A stretch of DNA of 64,000 nucleotides. Origin: Ananas comosus (Eukaryota; Streptophyta; Magnoliopsida; Poales; Bromeliaceae). Of the stretch, positions 1-11,915 are shown piece after piece; position 1 is the stretch's first letter; each line of letters starts with the position of its first letter. The translations under genes were made by a program, and so were the position numbers. The notes under the pieces are model-generated. The model saw only the letters and a list, made by a program, of their open reading frames with translations, made no database searches and had not been told where the DNA came from. The DNA lies in assembly GCF_001540865.1 (NCBI RefSeq), contig NC_033631.1, positions 1,467,532 through 1,531,531 of the forward strand, given 5' to 3'.

Positions 1-519
1 GAACTTTTTTTTTCATATTTTAAATATTGAGGGTCGCAAAATGTGAAACACAATATATATAGTTTTTTTTTTAAAATTCATCCAAAAGTGGGACAGTCTC
101 ATAGGTATCCTTCTAAAGTAATGAACTTTCACATAATTTAATTTCCCGGGTAATTTATATAAAAGTCTCTAGCATTTTAAGACATTTTAAAGAAGTCCTT
201 ATCTTTCAATTTGTTTATATAAGTTCCTAGTTTTTTTTTTCTAGTTTCTACTGAGCATCTTTTTAGAAATCTGAGAAGATATACTATCAGCAAAGTACTA
301 ATTCAATCCCTTTTTTTTTATTTTTTCTCTCAGTAACTTTCATGTTTAATATTAAAATTAAAAATAATCTAGATTACAAAAACTTAAAATGTCATTCATG
401 TGTAATATGAAATTTATGAGTAAAAGTTATTTATATAGTCGTTTTATTTAATTTAACAGGGGTAGTGAATGGAATACTTATAAAAGTGAATATATAGAAC
501 CATTAAATTTCATGTCATT
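1..519. other. AT-rich intergenic sequence
   Basis: No coding region, structured RNA or element terminus is recognisable. The sequence is AT-rich with short poly-T and poly-A runs. Confidence 0.5.
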
Positions 520-1352
520 TTTGTTAGGGACGTTTAACTTGATGATTGACACTATTAAAAATAATCTAGATTACTGAAACTAAAAAAAAAAAAAATTTAC
601 TATTTTTCGATATCATTTACCTAAATCAGGTTTAATATTTAAAAATTATAAAATTTGATTCTAAGAAAGTTTTAGCAGTCTAAGTTATATGTAACATGTA
701 GTGCTCAGATCATCCATTGGGATTCTCCATCAATGAAAATAGCAATTTGTTTTATTGAAATATCTGTTTGTTTCTACAAATTTATGCATCTATATAAATA
801 TGGATGAAGTCTACTATATAACACTTAGATCATATTATTAATACTCAGCCAATCACAACTCTCTACTTCAGAAAAAAGAGTAATAAAAATTTTTTTCTAA
901 TAACCATGATGAAACGAGTGAATCCAAAAGAACAATCTAATTGGTTTGAGACGCCTTATAATCAGGAATATGTAATAGATGCATTTTAGACTTTTCGAGA
1001 AAGTCTATTATGTAACACTTACACTATATTATCAATAACAAGCCAATCATATCTCTTTATTTGAAAAAAAAAGTACAATAAAAATATTTTTCGCATAGTG
1101 TGTACCACATTCGACAAAGGAGTATTCCTTATAACAATTACATGTAACAATATTACGTAATGCAAGTGTCCTTACGTCTGTTATGACATCATTGGACTAA
1201 CGTAATATCTGATTGTTTATGTACAACTTACAATTAAGGAATTAAATATGTTTTCTATTATTAATTTAATGTTCAAAGCTCGGTTGGTTGACCTTAATTT
1301 GCTGGTAACTCATCCTAGGGAGTGCAATATAGTATTTGGTGGGTCATGCGCG

Positions 1353-1862
1353 CACTACAACAAAATTAGATTTTAAGAACATATGTTTGGGACACTTTTG
1401 TGTAAGTGTCTCATTTATATCAAAACTTAAAAAAAAATCTACTAATGTCTAAATATAAAGTTCAATTCAATCAAAAATAAAAGGTTACTCTACTCAACCT
1501 ATCCTACCCAGCCCATTCGGCCCGATTACAAACAGAAAAAAAAAATGAAAAATCGATTATCATCTCTCCTTCTCCCCCACTCAATCCACTAAAATTCTAG
1601 ACGAAGAGCCATTCCCTTTCGTCCTCCTCCGCTACCGCAGTCAACGAGATAAAATTTCGACGGTTGCTAAATGTTTAAACAAGTGTTGATAAATTAGCAG
1701 CACTGTTTTTATGTTATAGCGACATTTTTAACTGTCACTATATATCTAGCAACCCCACATATAGCAATACTTTTTAAAAGTGTCGGTAATTTTAGCTAGC
1801 AGTATTTTTTTGACATGTACCTATATTTAAAAGTGTCGCTATAAACCGTTTTTGTTGTAGTG
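1353..1862 (+). mobile_element. Small non-autonomous CACTA-like element
   Basis: The element opens with CACTACAACAAAA and closes with the complement TTTGTTGTAGTG, the terminal motif of En/Spm (CACTA) transposons. Inside each end are sub-terminal repeats of the type AAAGTGTCG with T-rich spacers. It has no coding capacity. The matching site in duplication copy B (near 5945-5955) is empty, which marks both boundaries. The same family occurs inverted at 2480-2999. Confidence 0.85.
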
Positions 1863-2479
1863 CGTGTACAATTGCAAATATTATTTTCTTTCTTTTAATT
1901 ATTTCATGGTCAAAACTCGCATGCTTAGGTTATACAACCTAACCTTACGCATATGCATACACCACACTTTTTTAAGGATGGCTTGTAAGGGCAGCATAAC
2001 GGAGATATATTTTAGGCGCTATAATTAAGTAAGTAGTACTTAACCAAATTTTGTCATTTTTTATCGAAATAAAAAATGAAATAAAATTCTACATTAATAT
2101 TCTTTGATTTGAATTTACTTTATTGCCTTTTGTTCTAGATTTTTCACATAGATCATTTGCATGGTTTAATAAGATTGGTTGGATATAAATTTCATAGCGA
2201 ATAAAAATACACAATTAGAACTGATGAAAAATAGAATGTATTCATTGTCAAATTTAATTTAATTTCTTTTAGATCATTATGATTGAATAGATAGATTTTT
2301 ATGTGTTTTAAATCTTTACAAGTTATTATGTGTTTTGAAACTTTAGAAGATCATATTCAAAACATATATATGATTAGTTGCTCTACACGTACATTGCTTA
2401 TTGCAAATGGTTATAGTTGTTCTTCATGCATGTTGTTTACCGGTATATTCACTGCATCAATGGTAGATTAATTGGAACA

Positions 2480-2999
2480 CACAATAATAAAAACGGTCTA
2501 TTGCGACACTTTTAAATGTTGGTACAGGTAAAAAAAAAGCATTGCTGGCTAAATTACCGATACTTTTAAAAAGTGATGTTATATGTGGGGTCGATAGGGA
2601 TATAGTGACAGTAAAAAGTGTCACTATAACCTAAAAGAGTGCTGCTAATTTACCAACACTTATTTTAGCATTTAGTAACCGCCAAAACTCTACCTCGTTA
2701 CTGCGGTGACGGAGGAGAACGAGAGGGAAGGGTTATTCGTTTAGAATTTCAGCGGATTGAGTGAGGGAAGAAGGGGAGATGGTAATCGATTTTTCTTTTT
2801 TTTTTTTTTTTCTTTTCTGTTTGTAATTGGGCCGAATGGGCTGGGTGGGATGGGTTAAGTAGAGTAACTTTTTATTTTTGATTGGATTGAGCTTTATATT
2901 TAGACATTACTAGATTTGTTTAAAAATTTTGGTATAAATGGGACACTTACACAAAAGTATTCCAAACATGTGTCCCTATAATCTAATTCTGTTGTAGTG
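2480..2999 (-). mobile_element. Small CACTA-like element, inverted relative to the first
   Basis: This is the reverse complement of 1353-1862 along nearly its whole length, including the GGGCCGAATGGGCTGGG stretch and the T-rich core. The right end GTTGTAGTG is intact. The left end is degenerate (CACAATAATAAAAACGG). It is missing from duplication copy B, so it inserted after the duplication. The two elements lie about 620 bp apart in opposite orientation. Confidence 0.8.
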
Positions 3000-3969
3000 A
3001 GATTAAAGATTAATGGTTAGTGCATTCCTAATTGAAAAGGAATATGCATATGCATAATAAATAATTATTTTGCAAGGTCCCAAACAAAAGCTTGAATTAG
3101 ATTGGTGGTTACAGATCAAGAAGTGGAAAAATATGTTTACCTACTCAATTGACCGCAAGAATTAATTAAGGAATCTCAGTGCCGCCACTTCTCCAGCATT
3201 TTAAAATGGAAATTCCTATATATTAATCATTGTTATATTAATCATTGTTATTAAGCAACAAAAATAGCGCTTTCTTAGAAGTGATTCTAGCTAGCCTTCA
3301 CTTCCTTGATTCTGGCTTGAAGAAATTTGGATCATTCCAAGTTGAATGATACTTTATATTTAAATTTAACATAAAATATATTTCCTTTTGTATTAAGATT
3401 CAGCACAACGAGATGATACTTTTACTTTTTAACTTTAAAATTTCATAGTAATTAAGTTTTTCAAATACAACTTATATATTACAACGCATTAAGTTAAGTT
3501 AGAATAGTTCCAAATTAAAGACATATACAGGCACCGTTTGTTTTACTAGCTAGTTTGGAGTATCCCGGGAATTAATGCATATATATTTACAGTTGTAACA
3601 CTTATTAGGTTAGATTTCTCAAAAAAAAAAAAAAACACTTATTAGGTTAGGTGATTCTTAGGATTTTTTTTTTTTTTTCTAATAATTGGATTACTCGTGT
3701 TATCCATCAAGTATGGAAATAATAAGATTTCAAAAACAATGGTATTATTCTCACTAGTTGGAAATTTGTAATAGTTCTATAACCTCACCAGATACGTACT
3801 TTTATAACTTAATTTTCACTTGCATGTTGATTGGTGATGATTACGTTAAAGTTGTTTACCAACTGTTTATTCGGCTACCTGCAGGTATATAAAACAATGG
3901 CGAAGAGCTTGACGAGGTCTTAGAATAGGACCGAGAGCTTAAACAATTTAAGTACTTGAAGTAGTTGCC

Positions 3970-3970
3970 T

Positions 3971-4026
<56 letters not shown>

Positions 4027-4222
4027 AGGTAGTATACTATTGATGGTATATGAATATTATTTACTATCAAATTTTTCACTTTTAGATTATTATTATTCCA
4101 CTAATACTTATTAAACCCTAGTCATCTAATGATCAAAAAATTGATAGTAAACATTATTCCCATATTATCAATAGTGTTCTAGCTCCGCTCTATGTATATA
4201 TAGTACAGAGAGAGAGAGGAGG
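3970..4222. mobile_element. Hairpin MITE beside (TA)n(GA)n microsatellite
   Basis: A (TA)n(GA)n tract at 3975-4023 is followed by a short imperfect inverted repeat. The left arm reads GTATACTATTGATGGTA and the right arm TATCAATAGTGTTCTAG, and another TA/GA tract follows at about 4193-4220. Related hairpins flanked by TA repeats occur at 33310-33556, 36228-36452 and 46160-46432. This resembles rice Micron elements, which sit in (TA)n microsatellites. The assignment is by structure only. Confidence 0.55.
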
Positions 4223-4225
4223 AAT

Positions 4226-5254
4226 TTAATCTGTTATATATTTCACTTAATTAATTATTTAATATGATATATATCATATATAGTTAATTCTAAACCCCTT
4301 CTTTCTGTAGGTTGTTAATTCGATTCCCACCTTCAATATTTAACAGATTAAATTCCTATATTATATGTTTAATTATTAAATCCCTCTCTTAATTGTACCT
4401 CAATAATTTTACGTGTTTTTATATTCATTTTGAATTTGAGGAAGAGTGTTAATATATTTTTTGCATCTTTTTCCCACTAGATTGATCTTATAGGTCTCAA
4501 GCCTAAATATGAGGAGAAATGTTGAAAAATAAATATTTAAAAATATCATTTTTTGACAACTTAAACTTAATTTTGGAGAACTACGGTGATTATTTCACTT
4601 AGTTTAATAAGGGCGGCCACTAGAATACTCCTAAATGTAAATAGAGCAAGTTATACATGTTACCCTCATGCATGCCCTTTGGAAAATATTTTTGGAAATC
4701 CTTCTATTTTAAAAATAGAGTTTGCGGAAAAGCATATAATTTTTTTAAAAATCTTATCCGAGACGCGCACAAATTTGCCACACGCATAGAGTTTAATTCT
4801 CTGTCCACACGGATAAAATTTTTCTTGTACATGCACGGCGTAGGGACACAGATAAACCAACTACAATCACAATAAACAACCTAAACAGGAGGATGCAATA
4901 TAATAGTTACAGTAACTACAACTAATCCAAAAACTTCAATCAAGAATACATAAACCACAAGAATAGAAAAACCCAATAGTAGCTCTAAACTCAAGGCTAC
5001 AAGACGGAGAAACATAATCTCAGCATGATAAAAATATAAGGAATGAAAAATAAATCCGAAACTAACAACCAAAACCCACGGTACTAGCTATTTAGTCGCT
5101 AAATAAACACATCTCCACGCAGCGTCCTGACCCACACTGTTAGTAACACCATAAAAAAGTAGGGCGAGAAACATATAAATATATTTTCCAATAGGGACAA
5201 CCAACCGCCAAAGGCAAGTTGCACTCGCTGATCAAGGTTTTTTTGTGCCATTTT
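4226..5254. other. Gene-free AT-rich stretch
   Basis: Only short open frames of 60-73 codons occur here. They lack recognisable domains, overlap one another on both strands and look like chance frames. No element terminus is recognised. Confidence 0.5.
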
Positions 5255-7560
5255 CGGCGACAAGCATCCAAATCAATGATTGATGCTATTAAAAATAACC
5301 TAGGTTACTGAACTTTGAAAAAAAAAATTAACTTAAATTTTATTATTTTACAATATCATTTGCCAAGATTATGTTTAATATTAAAAAAACATAAACTTTG
5401 ATTCTAATAAAATTTAAATAGTCTAAATTATATCTAACAAGCAGTGCCGAGATCATCTAGCTAGTAGGATGCCCCATCAACAAAAACAGCAATTCGTTTC
5501 ATTAAAATATACGTTTTTTTTCTATGCGTTTTCGCATCTACATCATGAGAGACTAGTATATATTAGTCACACCAAATCATCTATTAACAACCAATCATAT
5601 GTCTCATTTTGAGTAAAAAGTATAATAAAAATATTTTTTTATTAATCATGATGGAACGGTAAATCCAAGAAAAATAATATGTTTGGTTGGTGATGTCGTA
5701 TTAGTAATATAACTAATGCATTTTAGATTTTTTTTTTCAACAAATGAGTACTCCATATAATAATTACCTACAATAATTACGCCAGTACTCACATCTGTTA
5801 TGATATCACTGGACTAATAAATTACAATTAAGAAATTAAATAAGTTTCCTTTTATTAATTTAATGTTCAAAGCTCACATAATTGGCCAACCTTTGCTAAG
5901 TACTTGTGGATCGTAGGGAGTACAACGTAGTATATTTTGGTGGGTAACGCGTATACAATTGCTAACATTAAATAGTTTGTAAAACTCATATGCTTATGTT
6001 ATACTAACTAACATTTCAAATATGCGGACACATCACACTTTTTTAAGGATTAGGTACTATAAATAGTTCCTAACCAAATTTTATTACTTTGTATGAAAAT
6101 AAAATAAAATGAAACTCTTGCATTAATATTATTTCGATTTGAATTTACGATATTATGTTTACTATAGATTTTTACATTGATCGTCTGCATGATTCAATGA
6201 GATTGGTCAAATATATAATTTGTACAAAATACCGATTATCTCTGGACTACTACTCTTATTTATACCAAATAAAAAATAAAGCATTAGATTTGACAAATAC
6301 ATGTATTCGTTGGTGAATTTTATATATATATATATATATATATGATAGAGGAGACAGATTTAATTTCATGTGTTTTATAGCTTTACAAGTTATGCATTTT
6401 AAACTTTAAAAGATCATATTAAAAACATATGATTAGTTGATCTTCACGTTGGTTACTGCAAATTAATTATAAGTTGTTCTTGACGTTGTTTATTGGGAGC
6501 TCAATTGTAGATTAACTGCAAGAGGACTACAGATTAATGATCAATGCTGTGAAACAACCGTTGTACTCTAAAAGCTTAAGCTGTTAAAGAACGGTGTTTA
6601 AACATTTTTATATTTAAATGGGAGGAAATTAATATACATATTTAAATGGGAGGAAATTAATATACTAGAAGTTAGCTTGATATGACTCGAACTCAGGACC
6701 TCCTACTCTGATACCATGTGAAATAATCGTTGTACTCTAAAACTAAAGCTGTTAGAGAACGGTGCTTAAATATTTTTATATTTAACAAATGCATGCAAAA
6801 TTGTGCAGGAATATGTTTTTCTTAGTGCAACTATCAAAAACTTGGAATCATAGTGGTCACCAATTAAGAAGTGGCAGAATATGTTTACTTAGTTGACCAC
6901 GGGAACTGAGGAATCTCAGTGCCGCCACTTCTCCAGCATTTTAAAATGGAAATTCCTATATATTAATCATTGTTATTTCATTTTACTAATTCTTTGTCGT
7001 CGTTAAGCAACAAAAATAGCACTTTCAAAAAAGTAAGACCTTTCAAGCTTATTAATTGGCCAAAGTAAATTATAAGCCACTCCAAAGTCGTGGACTGTCG
7101 AAATAATTAATTTATAGCTAGCCATCACTTCCTTGATTCTGGCTTGAAGAAATTTAGATCGTTCGAAGTTGGATGATTGATTCTAAAGTTTTAAGAGTGA
7201 TTTGAATTTAGATTTCAATTTGAATTCCAAATAAAATTTTAATTTTGAAATTTAACTTAATTTAAATTTAAATGTAAATTTAGATTTATATTTTGAATTT
7301 TAATTTTAGTTTCAAATTGATTCACTCACAAATCTGGATTGTGTCTTTTTCTATCTGAACTTAGTTCATGCTTGGGATTTTAGTAGAATTTTAAGCTTGA
7401 ATTTAACATAAAAATTTCCATTTGAGTTAAGATTCAGCTCAACGAGATGATACTTTACTTCTTAACTTTCAAATTTCATAGTAAGTTTTTCAAACACATC
7501 TTATAGATTGCAATGCATTAAGTTAGTAAGAATTATACCTAACTTTGTTGAGTTTATTCC
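5255..7560. repeat. Old segmental duplication, copy B
   Basis: This is the direct counterpart of 520-3560, without the two CACTA-like insertions but with a small TRIM at 6548-6787. A (TA)n microsatellite lies at about 6319-6343. The stretch at 7190-7320 is an AAATTT-rich low-complexity run absent from copy A. No gene is found. Confidence 0.75.
6548..6787 (-). mobile_element. 240-bp TRIM (miniature LTR retrotransposon)
   Basis: Two direct repeats of about 71 bp (6548-6618 and 6717-6787) begin TGTGAAA. The right one ends TTTAACA. Read on the minus strand, the right repeat ends in ACA and is followed by TGGTATCAGAG, the usual primer-binding site for initiator tRNA-Met. A 5-bp target duplication AATGC lies at 6543-6547 and 6788-6792. 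The matching site in duplication copy A has no insert. There is no coding capacity, and the element is at the small end of the TRIM size range. Confidence 0.75.
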
Positions 7561-7862
7561 TAACCTTATTAGATTTTAGTCACTAATATATATAAAAATA
7601 ACTTTTATTTTATTGATTTGGTGTGGCTAAGGAGAGATAATATAGAGCATATTTTGGGGTTAGAGTTTAGTGATAGAGACATCTTTTGTACTCTCTTTGG
7701 AAAAGGCATGCTTTATTTACATGCTTTGTCTTCGTCCATAGATGTAGGTCATTGGCCAAACTTCGTAAATATTTACATGCTTTATTTTTATTCTTTCTTT
7801 CTCAATTTTTATTTGATATTTTAGTGCTCGACGAACTAGGTTTTTTTTGCCTTTTTTAACAA
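7508..7862 (+). mobile_element. Copia LTR fragment 1
   Basis: Much of this segment matches 8276-8430 plus 8885-9068, and part of it matches 9440-9580. It lies directly before a primer-binding-like stretch and a gag start, so it is read as the 3' part of a degraded copia LTR. The left boundary is not defined because older repeat sequence adjoins it. Confidence 0.6.
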
Positions 7863-7903
7863 GTTGTTGTCAGATTTGGTCATTTTATTTGGGTGGTATT
7901 CAA

Positions 7904-8050
7904 GATGTCGACAAAATTTGAGATTGAAAATTTTGATTGCTCTAGCAGTTTCGCTCTTTGGCAAGTTGAGATGCAAGTTGTTCTTACACAACAAGGGTTG
8001 CAAAAGGCATGGATTACTGAAGGGAGAAGATTGGCAATTCAGATAACCCA
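7904..8050 (+). pseudogene. Copia gag N-terminus joined to pol remnant, copy 1
   Basis: Translation from the ATG at 7904 begins MSTKFEIENFD and continues with FALWQVEMQVVLTQQGL. This is the usual opening of Ty1/copia gag proteins, with the conserved tryptophan and the QQGL motif. Homology ends after about 37 codons. Short sequence resembling the end of pol follows, and then a 40-base poly-T tract (8104-8143). The middle of gag-pol is missing, so this is an internally deleted element. Confidence 0.7.
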
Positions 8051-8098
8051 CGGATTAGGTCATTAAGCCATTTTTGATAACCAAGTTCAGTATGTAAT

Positions 8099-8147
<49 letters not shown>

Positions 8148-8215
8148 GCAACAGCACTTGAGAAACTTGTGGAGTTTTGATGGGAAAGATAGAGAATTCA
8201 ACCCAACATGTAGAT

Positions 8216-9068
8216 TGTTAAATATGTCTCAAAATTTTGAACCGCAAAATTTACTAACCCTATTCTATCTCTGTTAGTCCATTAAGTTAAGATTATACCT
8301 GATCTTCTTAAGATTATTTCTAATGTTATTGGATTTTAGTCAGTAATACAAATATACCCTTTATTTTATTAATTTTGTGTGACAGATGAGAGAAAATATG
8401 GGATTTTTATTTGGGATTGTGAAAGAGATATTGTGACACTCTAATAGTCTGCTATCGGATGAGAATGAATTATTGGGCATATAAAAGACCAGGGACCCTA
8501 ATAATATTAACTGACTTAAGCATTTGTGGTCTGAGTCCAACGCGTTATTATTGGTAGTGGGTCGGATCGTTACATTTGGTTTTAGAGCTGGTTTACTAAC
8601 CGGAAGTGTGAAGTGCGCTTCACATCACCTGATGATATTTGGTTGTATGTGTGGTTGGGCTGACGAGGATGTTATCGGATAGAATGGGTTGTGATTGAGT
8701 ATACAAGAGACAATAAATTATAATAATAATAATTAGACTTAAGTATTTTGGGCCAATGGTTTAAGAATAGAGTTGTGATTGAGTATATAAGAGATAGTGG
8801 ACTCTAGTAATAATAACTAGTTTGAAGCATTTTGGATTATTGGTTTGAGCCCAATGAGTATTTATTTCGAGTGGGTTGGGTTATTACAAACATCTTTTGT
8901 GCTCGCTTTGGAATATAATGAAAGTTTTCACTCCGTTTACATTCGTGGATGTAGGATTGTAGCTGAATCATGCAAATATTTATGTGTTTTCATTTTCTTC
9001 TCTTTTTCTCAATTCTCTTTTAATATTTTAGTGCTCGATGAACTAGATCTCTCTGCTTTTGTCATAAA
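8216..9068 (+). mobile_element. Copia LTR 2, interrupted by a nested repeat
   Basis: The start TGTTAAATATG follows a GTAGAT context, as expected after a copia polypurine tract. The end lies just before TGGTGTCAGAGCC (9071-9083), a near-perfect tRNA-Met primer-binding site. Comparison with 7508-7862 shows extra sequence at about 8430-8885 inside this LTR. Confidence 0.6.
8430..8886. mobile_element. TRIM-like insertion in the copia LTR
   Basis: Three diverged direct repeats occur at 8485-8577, 8686-8760 and 8770-8886. Each has text of the type GAGTATATAAGAGA, AATAATAACTAG and a GTGGGTCGGGTCGTTAC-like end. The first ends with TTACA followed by TTGGTTTTAGAGC, a degraded tRNA-Met primer-binding site. 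This looks like a small decayed TRIM, but no target duplication was found. Confidence 0.4.
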
Positions 9069-9108
9069 ACTGGTGTCAGAGCCAGCCGTTTCATTTAGGC
9101 CGTGTTGA

Positions 9109-9275
9109 AATGATGCCGATAAAATTTGAGATCGAGAAGTTTGATATCTTCAGTAGTTTCGCTTTTCAAAACGTTAAGATGCAAGCTGTTCTTAAGCAAC
9201 AAGATTTGCACTAAGGATTATTGGAGAAGGAGAAGATTGACAGAGAACCTTGTGGATTTGCTCACTAAACCTTTT
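9109..9275 (+). pseudogene. Copia gag N-terminus joined to pol C-terminus, copy 2
   Basis: A second copy of the deletion derivative starts near 9110 with PIKFEIEKFD and contains KMQAVLKQQ, again copia gag. About 35 codons later the sequence GTGGATTTGCTCACTAAACC encodes VDLLTKP, the conserved end of copia pol after RNase H. The rest of gag-pol has been removed and stops are present. The same junction type at 7904-8050 shows that the deletion predates the tandem duplication. Confidence 0.7.
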
Positions 9276-9385
9276 CCGATAACCAAGGTAAATATAACGT
9301 AAATTTGTTATGTATGTGAAGCAGTACTTAAGGAGCTTATGATGTTTTAATGAAGAAGACAGAAAATTCAAGCCAAAATAAAGAT

Positions 9386-9600
9386 TAATATCTTGAATTC
9401 GTGAATCTAAGATTTTTTAACTCTATTTCTATTTTTTGCTATCCATTAAGTTAAGCTAGAATTATGCCAAATCTTATTGAGATTATTTCTAGTCTTGTTG
9501 GATTTTAGTCATTAATACAATATGGCCTTTATTTAATTGATTTGTTGTTACAGATAAGAGAGAATATAGGGTATAATTTGGGGGGGAGGGGGGGGAGTAT
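9386..9600 (+). mobile_element. Copia LTR fragment 3
   Basis: It matches the first part of LTR 2, with shared text around CCATTAAGTTAAG and TTGGATTTTAGTCA. It completes an LTR-remnant-LTR-remnant-LTR arrangement. It breaks off near a G-rich tract at 9581-9597. Confidence 0.55.
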
Positions 9601-10400
9601 AATTCAGGGTCTTCATCCGTTATATACGTCAGTATCCTTGAATTTTGTTTGAATTTACGAGACAAATTTTCATAGGAAATAATAATGCATGGAATCTCAG
9701 GAGCGTAATAATTATGAACATCGACATAGTTATCCACCGTAAATGCATGACACAACCATTTCTCACATGATTTTTTGGCAATCCAAATTAATCCACAGGC
9801 AAGCAATTTATCTGCCTGGGTTTAAAATTAAGATTCAATCTTTGAAGATTCGGCATCACAATGTAGAAATGTGAAAACTATAAGCTATACTGACTAAAAA
9901 TTTTTCTAACAAAGAGCAAGACAGTTGGTCTGCAGTCACATACAAAAATGCGTCACTCCCTGTTGGCTATTAGTGATTGTCGGAAGCGAGTACTATTTGC
10001 TGGAACTGATATTTGTTCGGATACCAGTAGGTTAACCTGGAATCTAAATAGTAAAATTAAATAATATGGAAAAGAAAAAAGTTGAGGAGAAAGATAACTA
10101 AAAATAATATAAAATATTTTATTCATTAAATCCTAAGCGTAGGCCGGCCGTACTGGGCCGCCGGGCAATGCCTATATTTACTCAGGCCGAAACAGGCCAG
10201 GGGTCGTCCCAGCACATTCCAGTTCCAATCTGGGCCTGGCCGTGTTGGGTTAGATTTGCCAGATCTGCAACCCAACATGGCCCTCCGGACCAAATTTATA
10301 TATTTTTCTCTAAATACTTTGCCATAATTTATTTTTTTCCAATAGCATTTGATGGTCCTTAATACAAAACATGTCTTATAGTGTTCATTCCGATTAAAAT
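9601..10400. other. Intergenic, with a GC-rich patch
   Basis: No gene is supported. The frame of 105 codons on the minus strand at 9489-9806 has no recognisable domain and overlaps LTR sequence. A GC-rich GGCC-containing patch at 10140-10285 resembles the GGCC-rich interior of the hAT-like element at 11151-11915. Confidence 0.4.
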
Positions 10401-10634
10401 GGACAAAAATTCGATGGGTATCGTCCCGAAACTAATTAGTTTGGGGATGATGCGGATGGGCTCCACATGGCCCATCCAACAGGCGGCATGGAAGGTAAAA
10501 AGAAGTGCCCTCTATTTTTAGAGAGAGAGAGAGAGAGAGAGAGAGAGCAGAGATAGAGAGGAGGCTGTCTGCCAGATGAGCCACGTGGCGCCCATCTGCA
10601 TAGTTTGGGGACGATGCCCATAAAATTTTTGTCC
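10401..10634. mobile_element. 234-bp MITE with about 28-bp terminal inverted repeats
   Basis: The left end starts GGACAAAAATT and contains GATGGGTATCGTCCC. The right end is the near-exact complement, with GGGGACGATGCCCAT and ending TTTTTGTCC. Flanks GATTAAAAT and GATGAAAGT could be a decayed 9-bp target duplication (7 of 9 match), which would suggest a MULE-type MITE. The centre has a (GA)n tract at 10520-10547. Confidence 0.7.
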
Positions 10635-11150
10635 GATGAAAGTGACTTTTAAAATAAAAGTTTAAGGGATCCATTTTATCATAGCCTGTTCCAAAGGGAA
10701 TTTTCATACAGTTTATTTTTAATTTTAGTATAAACTTATTAGTTATATGTTTGAAAGCCAATCTAGTGACACAAATTTAAAAGTATTTGTATATTAATCA
10801 TTTATAATTTATTATATAACGTTTCATATCTATTATGTTGTATTGTAACATTGACATGAATCGTTTATAAGGTTTTTATTTTAGAAGATATATTACTGAG
10901 AGTTAGAAATTTGAAATATATATTTCGTTGTACAAAATTTTTTAAATACTCCTAACCAGATAAATATTACAGGGACGTTAATGCTCTGAATAAACAGGTG
11001 TATAGTATATGTTAGTATATGTCTAATTGAGATGACAAATCTCAAATAACTAGTGTAGGAACACTGGAGCAAATATACAAGTATAAAGCTGGTTAGAAAA
11101 TAAGTACACTAAATGTGATCATTTAGTTGAATAATCATGTGGCTCCCTTC
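10635..11150. other. AT-rich intergenic sequence
   Basis: No gene, RNA or element terminus is recognisable. Confidence 0.5.
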
Positions 11151-11915
11151 TAGGGGTGTAATGTGGGCCGTGCTAGGCGTGCACGGCCCAAATTTTTTGG
11201 GCCGAAATTTGCTAGAGGCCAGCCCAGCTAAGCTCGGCCTGGATTCAATTTCGGGTCGGGCCGGCCGGGCCCAAGTTGCCTATCCTCTGGTCCGGCATGG
11301 CTGCCTAGTAAAGTATTTATTTTTTATTTTTTTCTAAAAAAATTTAGTATGAAATTAAAAAATATAAACAATAAATATTTTCATGTAAATTGATGTTTTG
11401 ATTAAAACATTAAAAAATTATAAAAATAATTATACTAAAGTAAATAGTTAATTTTTATAAAAAATAAGTAAATTTGTATTATTTTTTTGAAAAAAAAAGA
11501 AAATTAGATAAATTTTTAGTCCAATGGACCAATGGACCAAAATTCTTTTGGTCCATTGGACCAAAACCCGCAGACCTAGGGAGACAGCTCCTGGCCCTAG
11601 GAGTTCAGTCTCCATGGCCCAAGACCATTGCTTTGGGCCTTGGGATCTGGGCCATGCTGGCCCGGTTGGCACGGTCCAAGCGGGCCGTACCGTGCCGAGC
11701 CACCCGCCTCCCCTCGGCCTGGCACGATCCAAACCCATTTCGGGCCGTATCATGTCGGACCGTCGGGCTCCAAATGAGAGGCCCAGCACAGCCTAGAGCC
11801 TCGGGCCGGCCTTGTCCGGCACGGGTGCTATAGTACCTGGGCCATGCTGTAGCCCGGCCCGAGGTCATGCTGGGCTGGAAGGCCCACGTGCCACCCGGCC
11901 TGTTTTACATCCCAA
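11151..11915. mobile_element. GC-rich hAT-like non-autonomous element
   Basis: The ends TAGGGGTGTAA and TTACATCCCAA form an 11-bp inverted repeat with 9 matches. Eight bases just outside, CTCCCTTC (11143-11150) and CTCCGTTC (11916-11923), form a target duplication with one mismatch, the hAT length. Inner ends are rich in GGGCC and CGGCACGG motifs on both sides of an AT-rich core (11330-11520). A hairpin built on GGACCAATGGACC lies at about 11520-11565. Overlapping frames of 66-119 codons here are by-products of the GC-rich repeats. Confidence 0.7.

Larger units (their letters stand above)
520..3560. repeat. Old segmental duplication, copy A
   Basis: This block aligns in the same order with 5255-7560. 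Matching anchors are the text around 540-580 and 5270-5300, the segment around 1290-1345 and 5885-5945, and a nearly identical stretch of about 95 bases at 3170-3240 and 6905-6975. Copy A is longer because it holds two CACTA-like insertions (1353-1862 and 2480-2999) that are absent from copy B. No gene is visible in either copy. Identity is patchy, so the duplication is old. Confidence 0.75.

Noticed and set aside
9489..9806. 105-codon minus-strand frame as a gene
   Set aside because: No domain recognised, and it runs across a G-run and copia LTR remnant.
11448..11868. Overlapping frames of 87-119 codons on both strands
   Set aside because: They lie in the GGCC-rich interior of a hAT-like element and are mutually exclusive shadows.
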